Of a stretch of DNA of 26,199 nucleotides, positions 7,236 to 17,590 are shown piece after piece. The position numbers were made by a program, and so were the translations under genes. The first letter of the stretch is position 1, and each line of letters opens with the position of its first letter. The stretch spans positions 781,342 to 807,540 of the forward strand of contig BFEA01000328.1 of assembly GCA_003427395.1 (NCBI GenBank), read 5' to 3'. The notes under the pieces were generated by a model, which did no database searches, had not been told where the DNA came from, and saw nothing but the letters and a program-made list of their open reading frames with translations. The DNA comes from Chara braunii (lineage: Eukaryota; Streptophyta; Charophyceae; Charales; Characeae).

Positions 7236-9600
7236 GCAATGGCCAAAGCTAAACTTGGGCGATCAACGATAGAAGCCCTGGAGGACCCAAACGTCCATCA
7301 AGGCTTGCTGCTGACATCTACAACAGCCTGCACACGAATAGCGAGAGACTTCTTTCAGGATCTCTTTAGGTCGGAGTGTGGAACTCAACCAGAGGCGCAA
7401 AGAATGAAGGAAATCGATGAGTTTTTGCTCCCCCTCTCCAGAACGCTGACAGGTCAACAAAAGGAACTGCTAGAACAACCCCTCACAAAAGAAGAGGTAC
7501 GGACAACATTGTTGCTGATGGAGGAGGAAAAAACCCCGGGCATAGATGGGTTGCCAAAGGAGTTCTGGGAGGCGATGTGGGAAGATATCTCGCAGGACTT
7601 AATGAACTATTATAAAGCAATGTGGGAGGCCGGTAGGACAAGTGAATTCGTAGGTCAAGGAGTCTTAACACTCCTGTATAAGAAAGGAACAAAGACAAAC
7701 ATAAGAAATTATAGACCAATCACACTCCTCACAGTGGTTTACAAGATGGTGGCCAAGGCACTGACCAATCGACTGATTAAAGTAATGGACGATATTATAC
7801 ATCCAAACCAGACAGGGCTTATCAAGAGTAGGAATATCCAGGACAATATCTTATTAGTCAATGAGGTGATTAAACTGGCAAGACAGTCTAAACGAAACGC
7901 AGCAATTATTTTCATTGACTTTGAGAAGGCCTATGATCATGTGGACTGGATATTCCTAGACAAGTGTCTTGAAAAACTTAACTTCGGGCCCACATTCAGA
8001 CGATGGGTGCAAATCCTTCATAGAAACACAACAACAGGAGTCATGGTCAATGACAACCTGACACCACCAATCACCCTGCAAAGATCAGTAAGATAGGGAG
8101 ACCCGTTGGCCCCATTCCTCTTTGTCATAATCATGGAAGCACTAACAACGAACTTAAGAACTCATAAAGACATACAAAAAATACAACTATCCTCGATCCC
8201 AAAAGAAGCTATCCCAGTTTACTCCATGTTTGCTGACGACCTGACCCTGGTAGATGCAACCCGAGCATCGATGGAAGGCGTCCAACACATGACGGATCGC
8301 TTTTGTACCCTATCTGACGTGAGAGTAAACTGGGGAAACAAAACTGTGGGATGGTGGATCCATCATCAAGGTGTAAGACCCTCGGAACATCCGAAGGTGA
8401 GGTGGTTACCTCAAGAAGCCCCGATTAGAGTTCTGGGAGTTTCCCTGACAGCCAATGGCAGACCAACAACAAATATCGAATGGACAGCCAGACCCCCCCT
8501 GGAAAAGTTGGCATTATGGAAGGACAAGCACACTTCGCTGCTAGGAAGAACCCTAGTGATCAACAACGTTGTGCTTGCCATTCTTTGGTATAGATCAGCC
8601 ATCTGGGGGCTAGATAAGGCCACCCTGCGCCCCCTCCAGCGACAGATAGCTGCATTTTTATGGCGGGGGGACCACGAAAAACAAAATGTAATAAGCCGAG
8701 TGGCATGGCAGTCAATCATCCAACCCAAGGCGAAAGGGGGGTTGGGCATAATTGACCCTGCGACACAAGTTAGGGCACTGGTCATACAGTCGCTTAAACG
8801 CCTGTTTTTTTGCCCACAGATCCCCTGGAGAGAGCTGGCCCTGGAACAGATTTCAAGGCTAGCCCCAGAAGCACCAATCCACATCAGTCCGCTCACATGA
8901 GTTGAAAACAGAGATTGGGCAATTCCACGGCGACAGTCTCAACAAGGAAACCTTCCCACTGACTCGCCAAGACAAGAGGCAAGAAAAGATCTCCATAATG
9001 ACCCCTTCTGGCCTATCCTCCTACAAACATGGAGGAGTCTCCCCTTGCCAGACAAAACAACACCTGAGAGATGGGATGAAGTGGTCCGACAACCATTGTT
9101 TGGGAACAAAAGGATAACTAACTTAAGGGGTCAGATGTTGCACTGCATGGATTCCCCTTGGAAAGGGTGGGTTAAAAGGGGGGTCCTGAGAATCAGGGAC
9201 ATCAGGGAAGTTGATAGAAGAGACTGGATCATGGGAGAGAGTCTCAAGGAAAAATTGAGATATTGTCACAGACCAGAACAGGCGATAGGTAGTCTAATAG
9301 AATGCGTCCCCTTAAACTGGTGGAAAATTTTGAGAAAAGGACCCTCATTACAAGAGTCCGACTGGGTAGCAATTCCGGGCCGCCAGGGGGAGGTGGGCCA
9401 AGTGGTGAGTTTTGATCCAAAGGGACCAGTGGGGGTGGACACATTCCAAATCGGTAATGAAAATCTCCTCCGAAAGACCAATCCAGAACAAATACAGCTC
9501 CTTGAGAAGGATGACCTCTCGAGAATCAGGGTGCTGCGGAAGGAGGACAGGTGGGTGGCATTTTCCCCAGACACGCCGATAAAACACAACTGGCAGAGGC
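7236..9600 (+). pseudogene. LINE-A ORF2: reverse transcriptase domain
   Basis: This frame continues ORF2 after the frameshift near 7230 and copies element RNA into DNA. Counting from the Met codon at 7239, the motifs are PGIDGLPKEFW (about 100-110), YKKG...NYRPITLL (147-164), KALTNRL (173-179), QTGLIKSRNIQDN (191-203) and the catalytic Asp in FIDFEKAYD (D227). A TAG at 8094-8096 falls exactly where RSVRQGDPL expects Gln. GDPLAPFLF follows, then the FADD catalytic pair (8229-8240). A second stop, TGA at 8898-8900, interrupts the connecting region between SPLT and VENRDW, and the frame then runs on to about 9600, where it shifts. All core reverse transcriptase motifs are recognisable, so the decay looks recent. 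Confidence 0.9.
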
Positions 9601-10554
9601 AAAGCCAGCACCAAAACATTGTATAACCTGACAGTTAAAGCTACATACCGACTACTCCGGCCCAAAATCAACTTGAGGGACCAGGTGGAAGCGAGATGGA
9701 TGAAACATCTGAACATCAGCAAAGAATCGCTGAGAAACGTGAAATGGTTTCAGCTAACCAAAAAGAAACGAGCAAACCTGGCCTCCCTGCAATGGCAGAT
9801 GGAACACCGCTGCCTGCCAACAAATAACTGGTTGATAGACAGGACCACCCTCGAACAGAGAGGTATGGCGCTCCCCTGGTGCAAACTGTGCTCCAATGCA
9901 TTCCCATCAAGAAAGAAACCAGAAACAATAGAACATATCTTTCTGCAATGCCCTGGAGCGGTCTGGCTCTGGCGNTGGTGGGACAGAATATGGGNTCAGT
10001 TAGGAACAGGGGTGCCTTGGCCATGGGACTGGAAAGCNNTGTTATTCGAAAGATGGCCCTCNGAACNGCAGGACGACTTCACCCTCAACATCTTTCGTCA
10101 AGGACGAAGGGCAGTATTGTGGGCACTCTGGAGACGCCGCTGCACTTACGAAATGGAAGGAGTGATATTGGAAGGGCCAGAATTCACAGAGAACATACAA
10201 CAACAGATTCACATAAACATAACAGCAAGATGGGAGGAAATCAAAACACAGATCAAACACATTAACACAGAGAGTGAAATAAAGCAGAGGATACAAGATT
10301 TCTGCAAGAGCTGGCTCGGGGGGGAAACCGGGGGGCGGATAGGAAAGGTGGAATGGAAAGGGGAAAATGGGGGACAGGGGGGAAGGGGGGATAACAAGAC
10401 GATTACTAGAGACTATAAGCTCCTCTTCAATGGCCAAGCGGCGAATTCCCGGACTTCTTCCCCCCCCCCCCCGCAAACAGCCTGGTGGGAGCTTCTTGGT
10501 ACGGGGGAGAGTGAGGGAAAAGGGAGCAGTGGGGCCACGGGGAACGATGGCTGA
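9601..10554 (+). pseudogene. LINE-A ORF2: C-terminal zinc-binding region
   Basis: This frame holds the end of ORF2. TKTLYNLTVKATYRLL resumes after the frameshift near 9600. It includes the zinc-binding motif found after reverse transcriptase in plant LINEs: CKLC (about 9892-9903), then PETIEHIFLQCP with H and C as the remaining ligands. Ambiguous bases at 9975, 9995, 10038-10039, 10062 and 10067 fall just after it. The last 80 codons are Gly- and Arg-rich with G and C homopolymers and may be low-complexity tail rather than conserved protein. The stop is TGA at 10552. No RNase H domain is evident. Confidence 0.8.
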
Positions 10555-10560
10555 AGCTGG

Positions 10561-10889
10561 GACTGGATCAAACTCTAGGCACATACCCATGCATATAAAG
10601 GGTCACATCTGTGGGGTGGGGAGGGAGGAACTAGTTTGTAGCAGTAGGGATCTGGCACTGGGTCAAGGTGAAGAGGTTCCCCCCCCCCAACATTTCTGTC
10701 AGACCTGATGTATTTTTGCATATGGACTGGGTCAAACTCTACGCACATACTCATGTATATAAAAGGGTCACATCTGTGGAGTGGGGAGGGAGGAACTAGT
10801 TTGTAGCAGTAGGGATCTGGCACCGAGTCAAGGTGAAGAGGTTCCCCCCCCCCAACATTTTTGTCAGATCTGATGTATTTTTGCATATG
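10561..10889 (+). repeat. Two-copy tandem repeat (about 165 bp) after LINE-A
   Basis: Copy 1 (10561-10724) and copy 2 (10725-10889) are nearly identical over about 164-165 bp. Each contains gcatataaagg or gtatataaaagg, a TATA-like word, followed by a GTGGGGAGGGAGGAACTAG block, a C-run of eight or nine, and CTGATGTATTTTTGCATATG. A third, broken copy may begin at 10889 (GGACGCTGG). It begins 7 bp after the ORF2 stop, so it is probably part of the 3' region of the element. Confidence 0.9.
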
Positions 10890-10975
10890 GGACGCTGGAC
10901 CCGTTTTCCAGCAGGTGATGCTCCCCACCAATAGATGGAGCCTCTCCCCGGGTGTTAGTGGTGTCTGCTCTTATC

Positions 10976-11013
10976 CTGTCTCTTATACACATCTAGATGT
11001 GTATAAGAGACAG
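10976..11013. other. Nextera mate-pair junction adapter (artefact)
   Basis: The 19-base transposon mosaic end CTGTCTCTTATACACATCT (10976-10994) is followed at once by its exact reverse complement (10995-11013). This 38-base palindrome is the circularisation junction of Nextera mate-pair libraries, not biology. The flanking DNA was joined during library preparation, so 10975 and 11014 need not be adjacent in the genome. Confidence 0.97.
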
Positions 11014-11048
11014 CTTCCAGAGAGGATGAGGTGGTGCTCGGACAGAAG

Positions 11049-11245
11049 TTTTTTTTTTTTTTTTTCCCCTTTTTTCTTTCCTCCTTTTTTTTAACGGTGA
11101 GTATGGGCCTGGCTCCGTTCTACTCTGGGGAGTGTCATTCCGGTTCCTTTTCCACTGGCAAGTCAAAGAATGCAAAAACTCGTTACCCAGCAAGTCGCGA
11201 TCCACGAGGACACTGTTTCAGATCAATTAACCTTTGTTTCCAATT
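11049..11245 (-). mobile_element. Truncated LINE 3' tail (copy 1)
   Basis: On the plus strand a T-run and pyrimidine tract (11049-11093) precede GGGCCTGGCTCCG...CTCTGGGGAGTGTCATTCCGG...GGCAAGTCAAAGAATG. This is the reverse complement of the end of the LINE-B 3' UTR (about 24546-24620) plus poly(A). It is a 5'-truncated insertion in the minus orientation. Part of its inner sequence (about 11180-11230) also resembles the copy at 15657-15785. Confidence 0.7.
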
Positions 11246-11437
11246 CCAGTCGGAATGCTTGCATCACTATAAATAACATCTTGAACAAGGAATCGGACGC
11301 TGTAATTAGCACAGTGAAGTCATCTGCGAACAATTGTCATCAATATGAATCCGTGTTTCTACGCTTCCCTGCTCCCCTCTCATTTGCTTTTTATCCTCTT
11401 TCTCCTTCTCTTCTTCTTCTTCTTCCCTCGAGAAATC

Positions 11438-11503
11438 GATTTCCTATTCATACACGAGAGTGATTGTGGAAGTGATGTTGCTGGCTCTGACTCAGCTGAA
11501 GGA
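11438..11503 (+). repeat. Inverted repeat, left arm
   Basis: About 65 bp here (GATTTCCTATTC...GTGATGTTGCTGGCT...CAGCTGAAGG) is about 90% identical to the reverse complement of 12130-12192. The arms enclose about 630 bp with no recognised gene. They could be terminal inverted repeats of a non-autonomous DNA element or two opposed copies of a dispersed repeat. Confidence 0.75.
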
Positions 11504-12129
11504 TATGGGGCTCTCACATATGACATGGATTTCTTGTGATGACACCCTGTGTTTGCGTCTCCTACCCTTGCTAGACTTCGTCGCCGTGACGACTTCATGC
11601 TTTCTTGCTCCGCCTATGGCACGTCCTCTACCCACTTCCTGTATTCACGCTACATTAGCAGTGTTTTGCTCTTAGTTTTTCCTTTTTTTCTTTCATAAGA
11701 ACAAAAATCAAAATAAAATGGAGAAGCCTGTGGCACTCTCGGTGCCAACCAACTGAGATAGTCAGCTGGATCCTCCATTGAGAGAGGTAACCAAGAGAGG
11801 TAACCTCCCTTCACCGAAGAGAGGTGGAAGGCTATGCTTGCAGGGGTCCCCTGTATAGCCATAGAGAAGTAGTGGAAGGTGGGTAGTGAAAGGTGAAAAG
11901 ATATGTTCCATGACACGGCGGAACACCAGTTAAAAATATCTCACGTGAGAGAAAAATATATGGCTGTCCCCCAACGAGGAGAAGGCAGCATTCAAAAAAA
12001 AAAAGATCTCGGCAACGGTGATTTTTAAGTTTCAACTTTCAAATGAAAACTTGTGAAAAGTGGTCTTTTTCCTGCTTCTTTGGGTGTTCTCCTTTCTTTA
12101 CCCTTTTTTTTTTTCTTTTTTTTCCCCTT
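11504..12129. other. Unassigned spacer between inverted repeat arms
   Basis: No gene or recognised domain. It contains AGAGAGGTAACC repeated around 11790, and a stretch near 11735-11760 whose complement resembles a tRNA A box without a matching B box. Confidence 0.4.
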
Positions 12130-12192
12130 TCAGCTGATTATAAGCCAGCAACATCACTTCCACAATCACTCTCCTGTACGAATAGGAAATCC
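12130..12192 (-). repeat. Inverted repeat, right arm
   Basis: Reverse complement of 11438-11503 with a few substitutions. It abuts the T-run of the LINE tail at 12193, so a LINE tail seems to have inserted right at its outer edge. Confidence 0.75.
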
Positions 12193-12415
12193 TTTTTTTT
12201 TTTTTTTCCCCCCCTTAAACAGGTCCTTATGGTCCTGGCTCCATATCCATTCTGGGGAGCGTCAGTCCGGTTCCTTTCCACCGGCAAGTCAAAAATTGAG
12301 ATACATGGTGAACACTCTCACGCTTCCTTCCGTATGGCCGAAGGAACCCTGACCAGCATTGATTGCTCCATATCCGGAGGATTGACTGTCAGCTTGCCAT
12401 TCCACTTTTCCTCTC
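12193..12415 (-). mobile_element. Truncated LINE 3' tail (copy 2)
   Basis: This is the best match to the LINE-B 3' UTR. Read on the minus strand it gives CTGAGAGGAAAA...GCAAGCTGACAGTCAATCC...GGAGCAATCAATG...CCTTCGGCC...GGAAGGAAGCGTGAG...GACTTGCCGGTGGAA...CCAGAATGG...CCTGTTTAAG, then a G-run and poly(A). The same blocks occur in the same order at about 24415-24622. It is a 5'-truncated LINE (or a SINE sharing that tail) of about 220 bp. Confidence 0.85.
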
Positions 12416-12800
12416 AGAATCTATTGTGACTCTGTCGGCTGATTCGTATAAAGCAAGAAAAGAGGACGATTGTCTATACTGTTAAGATGAAAATCTCAGT
12501 TTGCCCATCACTGGTACCCCGTCCTTGTTGGAGGTGTGTTGTGCCACTTCTTCCAAATCAATCTGTTATCTGACACAGTTGCAATCTTTCCCTGAAGAAG
12601 CCAGTTTCTCATGAAGACCCGTCTCTTGATGGCTATCCTTTCTGGTCTGCCTTTCGTTGTTGATGTCACCTCCCTCCACCTGGCTCGAATCTCAGTTTTC
12701 GTTTTTTCAAGTTTTTCCTTTTGCTTTTCACTACTCGGTCTGGCGGTGTTTCTTCTGATGGGTGGGGAGTTTGTTGGAAAAGGTTTTTGAATATTTCTTA
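12416..12800. other. Unassigned region
   Basis: Pyrimidine-rich sequence with no recognisable gene, RNA or repeat. Confidence 0.4.
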
Positions 12801-12845
12801 CAAACTTCGGTTAAACAAACTTTGGTTAGACAAACGTCGGTTAAA
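12801..12845. repeat. 15-bp unit, three tandem copies
   Basis: CAAACTTCGGTTAAA, CAAACTTTGGTTAGA and CAAACGTCGGTTAAA lie end to end. Confidence 0.85.
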
Positions 12846-12960
12846 AAACAATGAAAAGTCGAGGTGCGGTTAAACATTTTCTCGTGGTTTGGGCAGCTGG
12901 TAGGTGGGAGGGGATATGCATACCTTAAGAACACTAGTAGTACTGGAAGCACGATTAAGC

Positions 12961-13124
12961 CAACCCATGGTACACCAACAATAATCACAATTACTATTCC
13001 AATTGTCATGAAGAGACACTGCGCAAATTCATACAACAAAGGCAACCCATGGGACACCAACAATAATCATAACTATTATTCCAATCGTCATGAAGAGACA
13101 CTGCGGAACTTCATGCAACAAACG
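12961..13124. repeat. 82-bp tandem duplication
   Basis: The unit starting CAACCCATGG at 12961 recurs at 13043 with about ten differences and contains CATGAAGAGACACTGCG. No coding frame with a recognisable product is kept across both copies. Confidence 0.85.
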
Positions 13125-14430
13125 CACACCAAGGGGTCAAGTGTGAGCAGCATTGAGATAGTCATTACTGTCAAGGATAAGCGAACGGAAAATATAAATG
13201 ATGCACATCTTCTGCAGTACAACACAGAAAAAATAAGGTCGTAGTAATTCAAAATATATGTTCATACAATCACGGCTACCTGGGCACCAGACCCACCCAG
13301 ACACTGGACACTGTACGGTCTGGACTGGGTCCAGACCTTCGGAGCTGGTCCAGAAAAGGGGTTTCCTTAAGCAAAAAATCCGCAACCTGTGTCCAACTCC
13401 TGAATGACTTGGTATGTTCTGTAACGTAACTGAGAAAAACAAAGGATCGTACCAAAAAAAGAAGGAACAAGAGTACGTATCCGATGGTTTGAGAAATCCT
13501 TTTTTTGCACACGCCGCGATGTGAGCACCGATCTGAGAAGCACATATGCTCCCGAAATTCCAGTCATGGAAAATCAATGTCACACAGTGCCCTGGGTAAC
13601 ACTGCATGCACTGCAACAAGCATGGCTGGCAACCTCTTGTCTACCATCGGCAGGTCAGTGGCAAGAAGGCACAATGGGGCAAGGTGGACGGCAGGGGAGG
13701 AACTAATAGGGCGTGGGAGCGGGAGTGGTCCCAAGCAGGAAGCGGAATGAAACAAAAAGGTGGTGATCAGGACTGAAGCATAAGCAACAAGCGAGAGACG
13801 AGGAAGTGTTTCTGGACCTCCTAGTGGCCGTCATACATTCTAAATGTTGGGTAAGCCTGATTGCTATCTTTAACTATACTATCTTATATCTGATGTTGTG
13901 CACATACATTTAGAGTGCAGGTGATTGTAGTAGTATCTGTTTGGATAAAGTGTGTTGCAGAAAAGTGGGCTTGGGATATAGGTAATTTGTAATTACTAAT
14001 TCTACTAATTCTGGATTAGGAAAGGTTGCTAGATATGACACCCATTTCAGGGTGAAGAGAAGCCCTCGTGAACCCATTCACGGCGCCTGAACCTTCTTTC
14101 AAAAACCTGAACGAAATGCGATCGACAGGGCCCAACTAGTTTCGGGCTCTGCAGAACAACAGCAACCGGCCCCAGATGGGCCCAAACAGTTCCTGCACGG
14201 TAGCACGGGATAGCATCGACAAGACTGGTCTTACACTTCAAGGAGGTACCAGATTGTCAATACTACCATACATCTTGCTTCAATCCTTGATTTCGTCAAA
14301 ATTATACGTTTCCCTCTTGAAATTGAAACGGTTTTCACCTATAAGTACTGCGAATGCAGATCCCAGGGCTCGATCCCTAGTTCTGACCTTACCTGTGTAC
14401 AGTATCGAGTCGACCCCTGAGTGTTTGAAC
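13125..14430. other. Unassigned region
   Basis: I recognise no gene here. Open frames on both strands (for example a 160-codon minus-strand frame at 13137-13619) lack any domain I know and have no good codon context. A 9-bp foldback, GGTCTGGAC with GTCCAGACC, lies near 13317-13337. Confidence 0.45.
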
Positions 14431-15656
14431 CCGTGACCTGTGTTTTGTTAGTTGTTGTTTGTCTGTCGTAGGTCTGTGTAGTGGTAGGGGTTCGATCTGT
14501 AGATCTGTCAAGTAGGAGTCACAGCTCTGTAGAGGTCACAGCTATAGGTCTACTGAAAGGTCTAGGTCGTAGCTGCTACCGTACCCAAAAGGCCAAATCC
14601 ACAGACTTCCGGAAGGTCCCGGAAGTGGCCTTTCGGAGTGGGCTCACGTTTAGGCAGAGGCAAGTGGGCAAGTGGTGGAGCCAACCTCAGTACGTTGGCA
14701 GTGTGACTGCAGTGAGTTTGCGGTGCAAGCCCATGCAGTCAGTGGTACCGGTCCTGTCAGTCCCAGTCCAGTCCAGCAAGTACCATGAGGGACTGTGTGC
14801 ACCATGGGCCGATGGAAAAGGTCAGACCAGCGAGTTACAGAAGTATAAATCAAGAGGCAGCGCCCAGCCATTCATTCATTCCTGCGTAAGCCATGCGGAA
14901 GCGCTGCCATAGCGACTTGTGCGAGGTGGTCTGCAGTGAGCCCGAGGACGAAGTGGGCGAGAAGGAAGCTAGCCATAGCGATAGGGTAGCAGCGGCCATA
15001 GCCGCCATAGCTGATAGGAGGGAGAGTAGCGTGTACGAGTGTGCGAGTGTACAGCGTGTTGCGTGTGGGATATCCAGGGTGATCCTGTGTGCGAACAGCA
15101 GTGTTGAGTAAGTGACGAACAGAGAGTTGTACAGGCGATGGGCCGCCATAGCCATTTGAAGTGAACTTGTATCTGAGTTGCGTTTTTGGTTACTGTATCT
15201 CTGAGTTCTGAGTGGGCGCTTGACGCCAGTTTGCTGCGCAACCTGTTTGCATGCATGTGAAGTGTGAATGAGAGCGAGTCTGATCGCAAAATCATCCCTC
15301 TATCTACACTTCAATCATCAGTTCACCCCAACTAAAATACCAGATTGGAAAGAGCATTACAATTAGGAACTGCCCAGGGCTGGTCAGCTCGATAATGATA
15401 TCTCAAGATTCTCATCGCCGTTGCCCTTTAAAAAAAAGAGAAAAGACCAAAAAAAGGGTCGTCAATGAGAATCCTTTACCTGAAGAGCGTTGTGTGTAAT
15501 TTGTGGGAGCAGATCATCAATGATACCCTGCAATGAGCAACATGTCCGGAGTCAAGGCATGCCAAGGTGCATGGTCAGTTTGGGGCGAAAAAGGCTCGTT
15601 CTCAGGAAGACAAAAGACAGGGTGGGAATGAGAGGGAAGAAGGAGAGAGAAAGGGG
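14431..15656. other. Unassigned region with a TATA-like box
   Basis: A TATAAAT at 14844-14850 is followed by an ATG at 14893 that opens a 72-codon frame with no recognisable domain. The word GCCATAG recurs between about 14900 and 15150. This could be LTR or promoter sequence, but no matching second LTR or primer-binding site is visible. Confidence 0.3.
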
Positions 15657-15785
15657 GACTCGTCCCCATTCTGGAGAGCCTCAGACTCTTTTCTTTACCG
15701 TCAGCAAGTCAAGAAAATCTGAAAATGTACTTGGAACTTCGACGTTACCCTGTCCATGAGACATTTGTTAAAATCGGAATGATAC
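15657..15785 (-). mobile_element. Diverged LINE 3' tail (copy 3)
   Basis: CCCCATTCTGGAGAGCCTCAG...CAGCAAGTCAAGAAAATC matches the CCATTCTGGGGAGCGTCAG...CGGCAAGTCAAAAATT block of the copy at 12193-12415 at roughly 70%. A further part (CGTTACCC...TCCATGAG) resembles 11185-11230. There is no T-run at its edge, so it is an older or recombined copy. Confidence 0.5.
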
Positions 15786-15805
15786 AGAGAATTTTGGCAT
15801 GGCCC

Positions 15806-16075
15806 AAAACCTAGGCTACCAGAGTGGCCCGGGACCACTTGCCGGCCAGGCTAAAAACAAAAAAGAAAATAAATAATAATATTTTTTAAATTTTTAGTGT
15901 AATTGTTTTTTACAAATTTGGTAAAGAATTCCGATATGACCCTGAGGCAAAAGCTGTTCAGTTTATATTTTTTTGCATAACAAAGTTTTTTTGGGGAGTG
16001 TTTTTTTTTCCTTTTTTCTGGGACCTTCCCTGGTCCTCGCACGGCCGGGCCACCCGGCTGGAAGCCTAGCCCAAC
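15806..16075. repeat. Inverted repeat around an A/T-rich spacer
   Basis: The block CCTAGGCTACCAGAGTGGCCCGGGACC (about 15810-15836) resembles the reverse complement of GGCCGGGCCACCCGGCTGGAAGCCTAG (about 16043-16069). An A-run (16082-16101) flanks the right copy and an A-rich stretch follows the left copy. The match is imperfect. It may be two opposed copies of one short repeat. Confidence 0.45.
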
Positions 16076-16215
16076 AAAAGGAAAAAAAAAAAAAAAAAAA
16101 AACTCTCCAGGCTGTGCATTCACACGCTCCCTGCCATGAAGGTTGCAAAAAAGATCTGGCATCCAAGGCACTTGGGGATAAGACCTGATTTCCACTGAAT
16201 GCTGGACTTGTTTTC

Positions 16216-16314
16216 CACATGTGGACAAAATAAAGACCCTGCCATCTGGAAAAAAAAAAAAAAAATGACATCTGCACACAACAAACAGAATGTGTTGGTG
16301 TGAAAAATGTGCGC
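16216..16314. repeat. Partial duplicate of the ABCC exon border
   Basis: This stretch resembles 18247-18330 in the same orientation. Both contain ACATGTGGA, AGACCCTGCCATC, ACACAACAAAC and AAAAATGTGC in order. Here an A15 run interrupts it. Only the acceptor and about eight codons of the exon are matched, so it is a broken piece of an intron-exon boundary rather than a second exon. Confidence 0.6.
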
Positions 16315-16763
16315 TTGCGGGTAAAACATGTGCACATTGAAGAGTACGCGCTTGAACACGTTCTCGGAGGGTACTTTACTACTTTCGCTCTCATTTTAAT
16401 GGTTTTTGTTTTCAGGTTTTAGCAGCACCTGCTGGGTGCGCGCTCAGCAACAGCCTTACTCGTGGAGGATCCTCCCCCTGCAGGAGCTTATGTATGCAGG
16501 ATGCTTTCCTTGCAAAACAAACATGTTTCAGTCCCAGTTAATGAAATAAGTTCAAATAACTAGCATTTCGTACAGGTGACGGGCCGAAGAAATGTAAACA
16601 AGGATGCTAAAGCAGTTCCAATCTGGCAATTTTTCAGGTGCTTTTGAATCATCAATCCAATCATATCCATGATTCTAGCTCTAGACAGCGGCAAGCACTG
16701 TGAAAGCTCAATTATGCCACCTTGCCCGCTGCAGCTCCCCTCGTAGCAAAGACATATTGCAAC

Positions 16764-17080
16764 TCGTCCGTCACTCTGTCCCTCCATCCGTCCCTCCGTC
16801 CCTCCGTCCCTCCGTCCGACCGTCCGACCGTCCGCCCATCCGTCCGTCCGTCCGTCCGTCCCTCCGTCCCTCCCTCCGTCCCTCTCTCCGTCTGTCTGTC
16901 CCTCCCTCCCTCCATCCGTCCCTCCGTCTGTCCGTCCCTCCATCCCTCCGTCCCTCCGTCCCTCCGTCCCTCCATCCGTCCGTCCGTCCGTCTGTCTGTC
17001 CGTCCGTCCGTCCGTCCGCCCCTCCATCCCTCCATCCATCCATCCCTCCCTCCCTCCCTCCATCCATCCATCCATCTCCC
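16764..17080. repeat. TCCN tetranucleotide array
   Basis: About 300 bp made almost entirely of TCCG, TCCC, TCCA and TCTG units. It creates long open frames in several registers on both strands (Pro/Ser/Arg on one, Arg/Gly/Asp on the other), which are artefacts of the repeat. Confidence 0.95.
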
Positions 17081-17454
17081 CCGACGTGTTTGTGTGTGTG
17101 TTGTCATGGTTGACAACCCCACAAAAAGAAAGCATGACTGCGCCAGACTGTTAGGGCAGCCTTTCACCAATTCCTGAGGAGGTTGCACCCCGACTGTCTG
17201 CCCAGGATGCATTTGACTGATGGATAAGGACTCACCACGTCACCCAGAGTTAGCGAACCCCTGAGAGAGAAAAGTGGTCGACTTTACTTGCACCAAAACT
17301 GCAATCCTAGCAGTGTGCCTGTGTGTGTTGTAAATTGTCACCACAACCCCCCCTTTTCCACCCCGATGAGTAGATCCAAAATTGAAACCGCTTTGCCTTT
17401 GATTTTTGTATTGCACACAACATGACCCACACTGGAACTATTGTAGTACACTCA

Positions 17455-17590
17455 GCAATCCGTGTTGCTAGCACTCCAAGAGTGATTGCAATCCATGTCG
17501 CTCTCACTGCAAGAGCTATTGCAATCCATGTTGTTAGCACTCCAAGAGTAGTGGGAGATAACACTCGGCAACCCATGTTGCTACCACTCC
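17455..17590. repeat. Degenerate 33-bp tandem repeat
   Basis: The motif GCAATCCATGTTGCTAGCAC recurs at 17455, 17488, 17521 and, after a longer gap, 17568. The first three lie 33 bp apart. Confidence 0.8.

Larger units (their letters stand above)
2903..10975 (+). mobile_element. LINE-A: L1-type non-LTR retrotransposon, decayed
   Basis: The order is ORF1 (2903-5940), a 34-nt spacer, ORF2 (5975-10554), then a 3' region with a 165-bp tandem repeat. ORF1 has a zinc knuckle and ORF2 has AP endonuclease, reverse transcriptase and a C-terminal CCHC-type zinc motif, as in plant L1-clade elements. Coding defects are a frame change in ORF1 at the G7 run, TAG at 6716 and 8094, TGA at 7163 and 8898, and frameshifts near 7230 and 9600. 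The 5' end is not defined. The 3' end is lost to the adapter junction at 10976, so no poly(A) or target-site duplication can be checked. Confidence 0.85.

Noticed and set aside
10861-11094. Small frame containing the SYTHLDVYKRQ peptide
   Set aside because: The peptide is translated sequencing adapter.
12801-13124. CRISPR-like spacing of short repeats
   Set aside because: The units are directly adjacent tandem duplications without spacers, and the sequence is eukaryotic.
13137-13619. 160-codon minus-strand open frame
   Set aside because: No recognisable domain; it overlaps other frames of similar length and lies in repeat-rich non-coding sequence.
14893-15111. Short frame downstream of a TATAAAT box
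   Set aside because: Seventy-two codons, no domain, made partly of GCCATAG repeats; the promoter match alone is not enough.
16560-17212. Long open frames of Arg/Gly/Asp or Pro/Ser repeats on both strands
   Set aside because: They are produced by the TCCN tetranucleotide array, open in several frames at once, with no domain.
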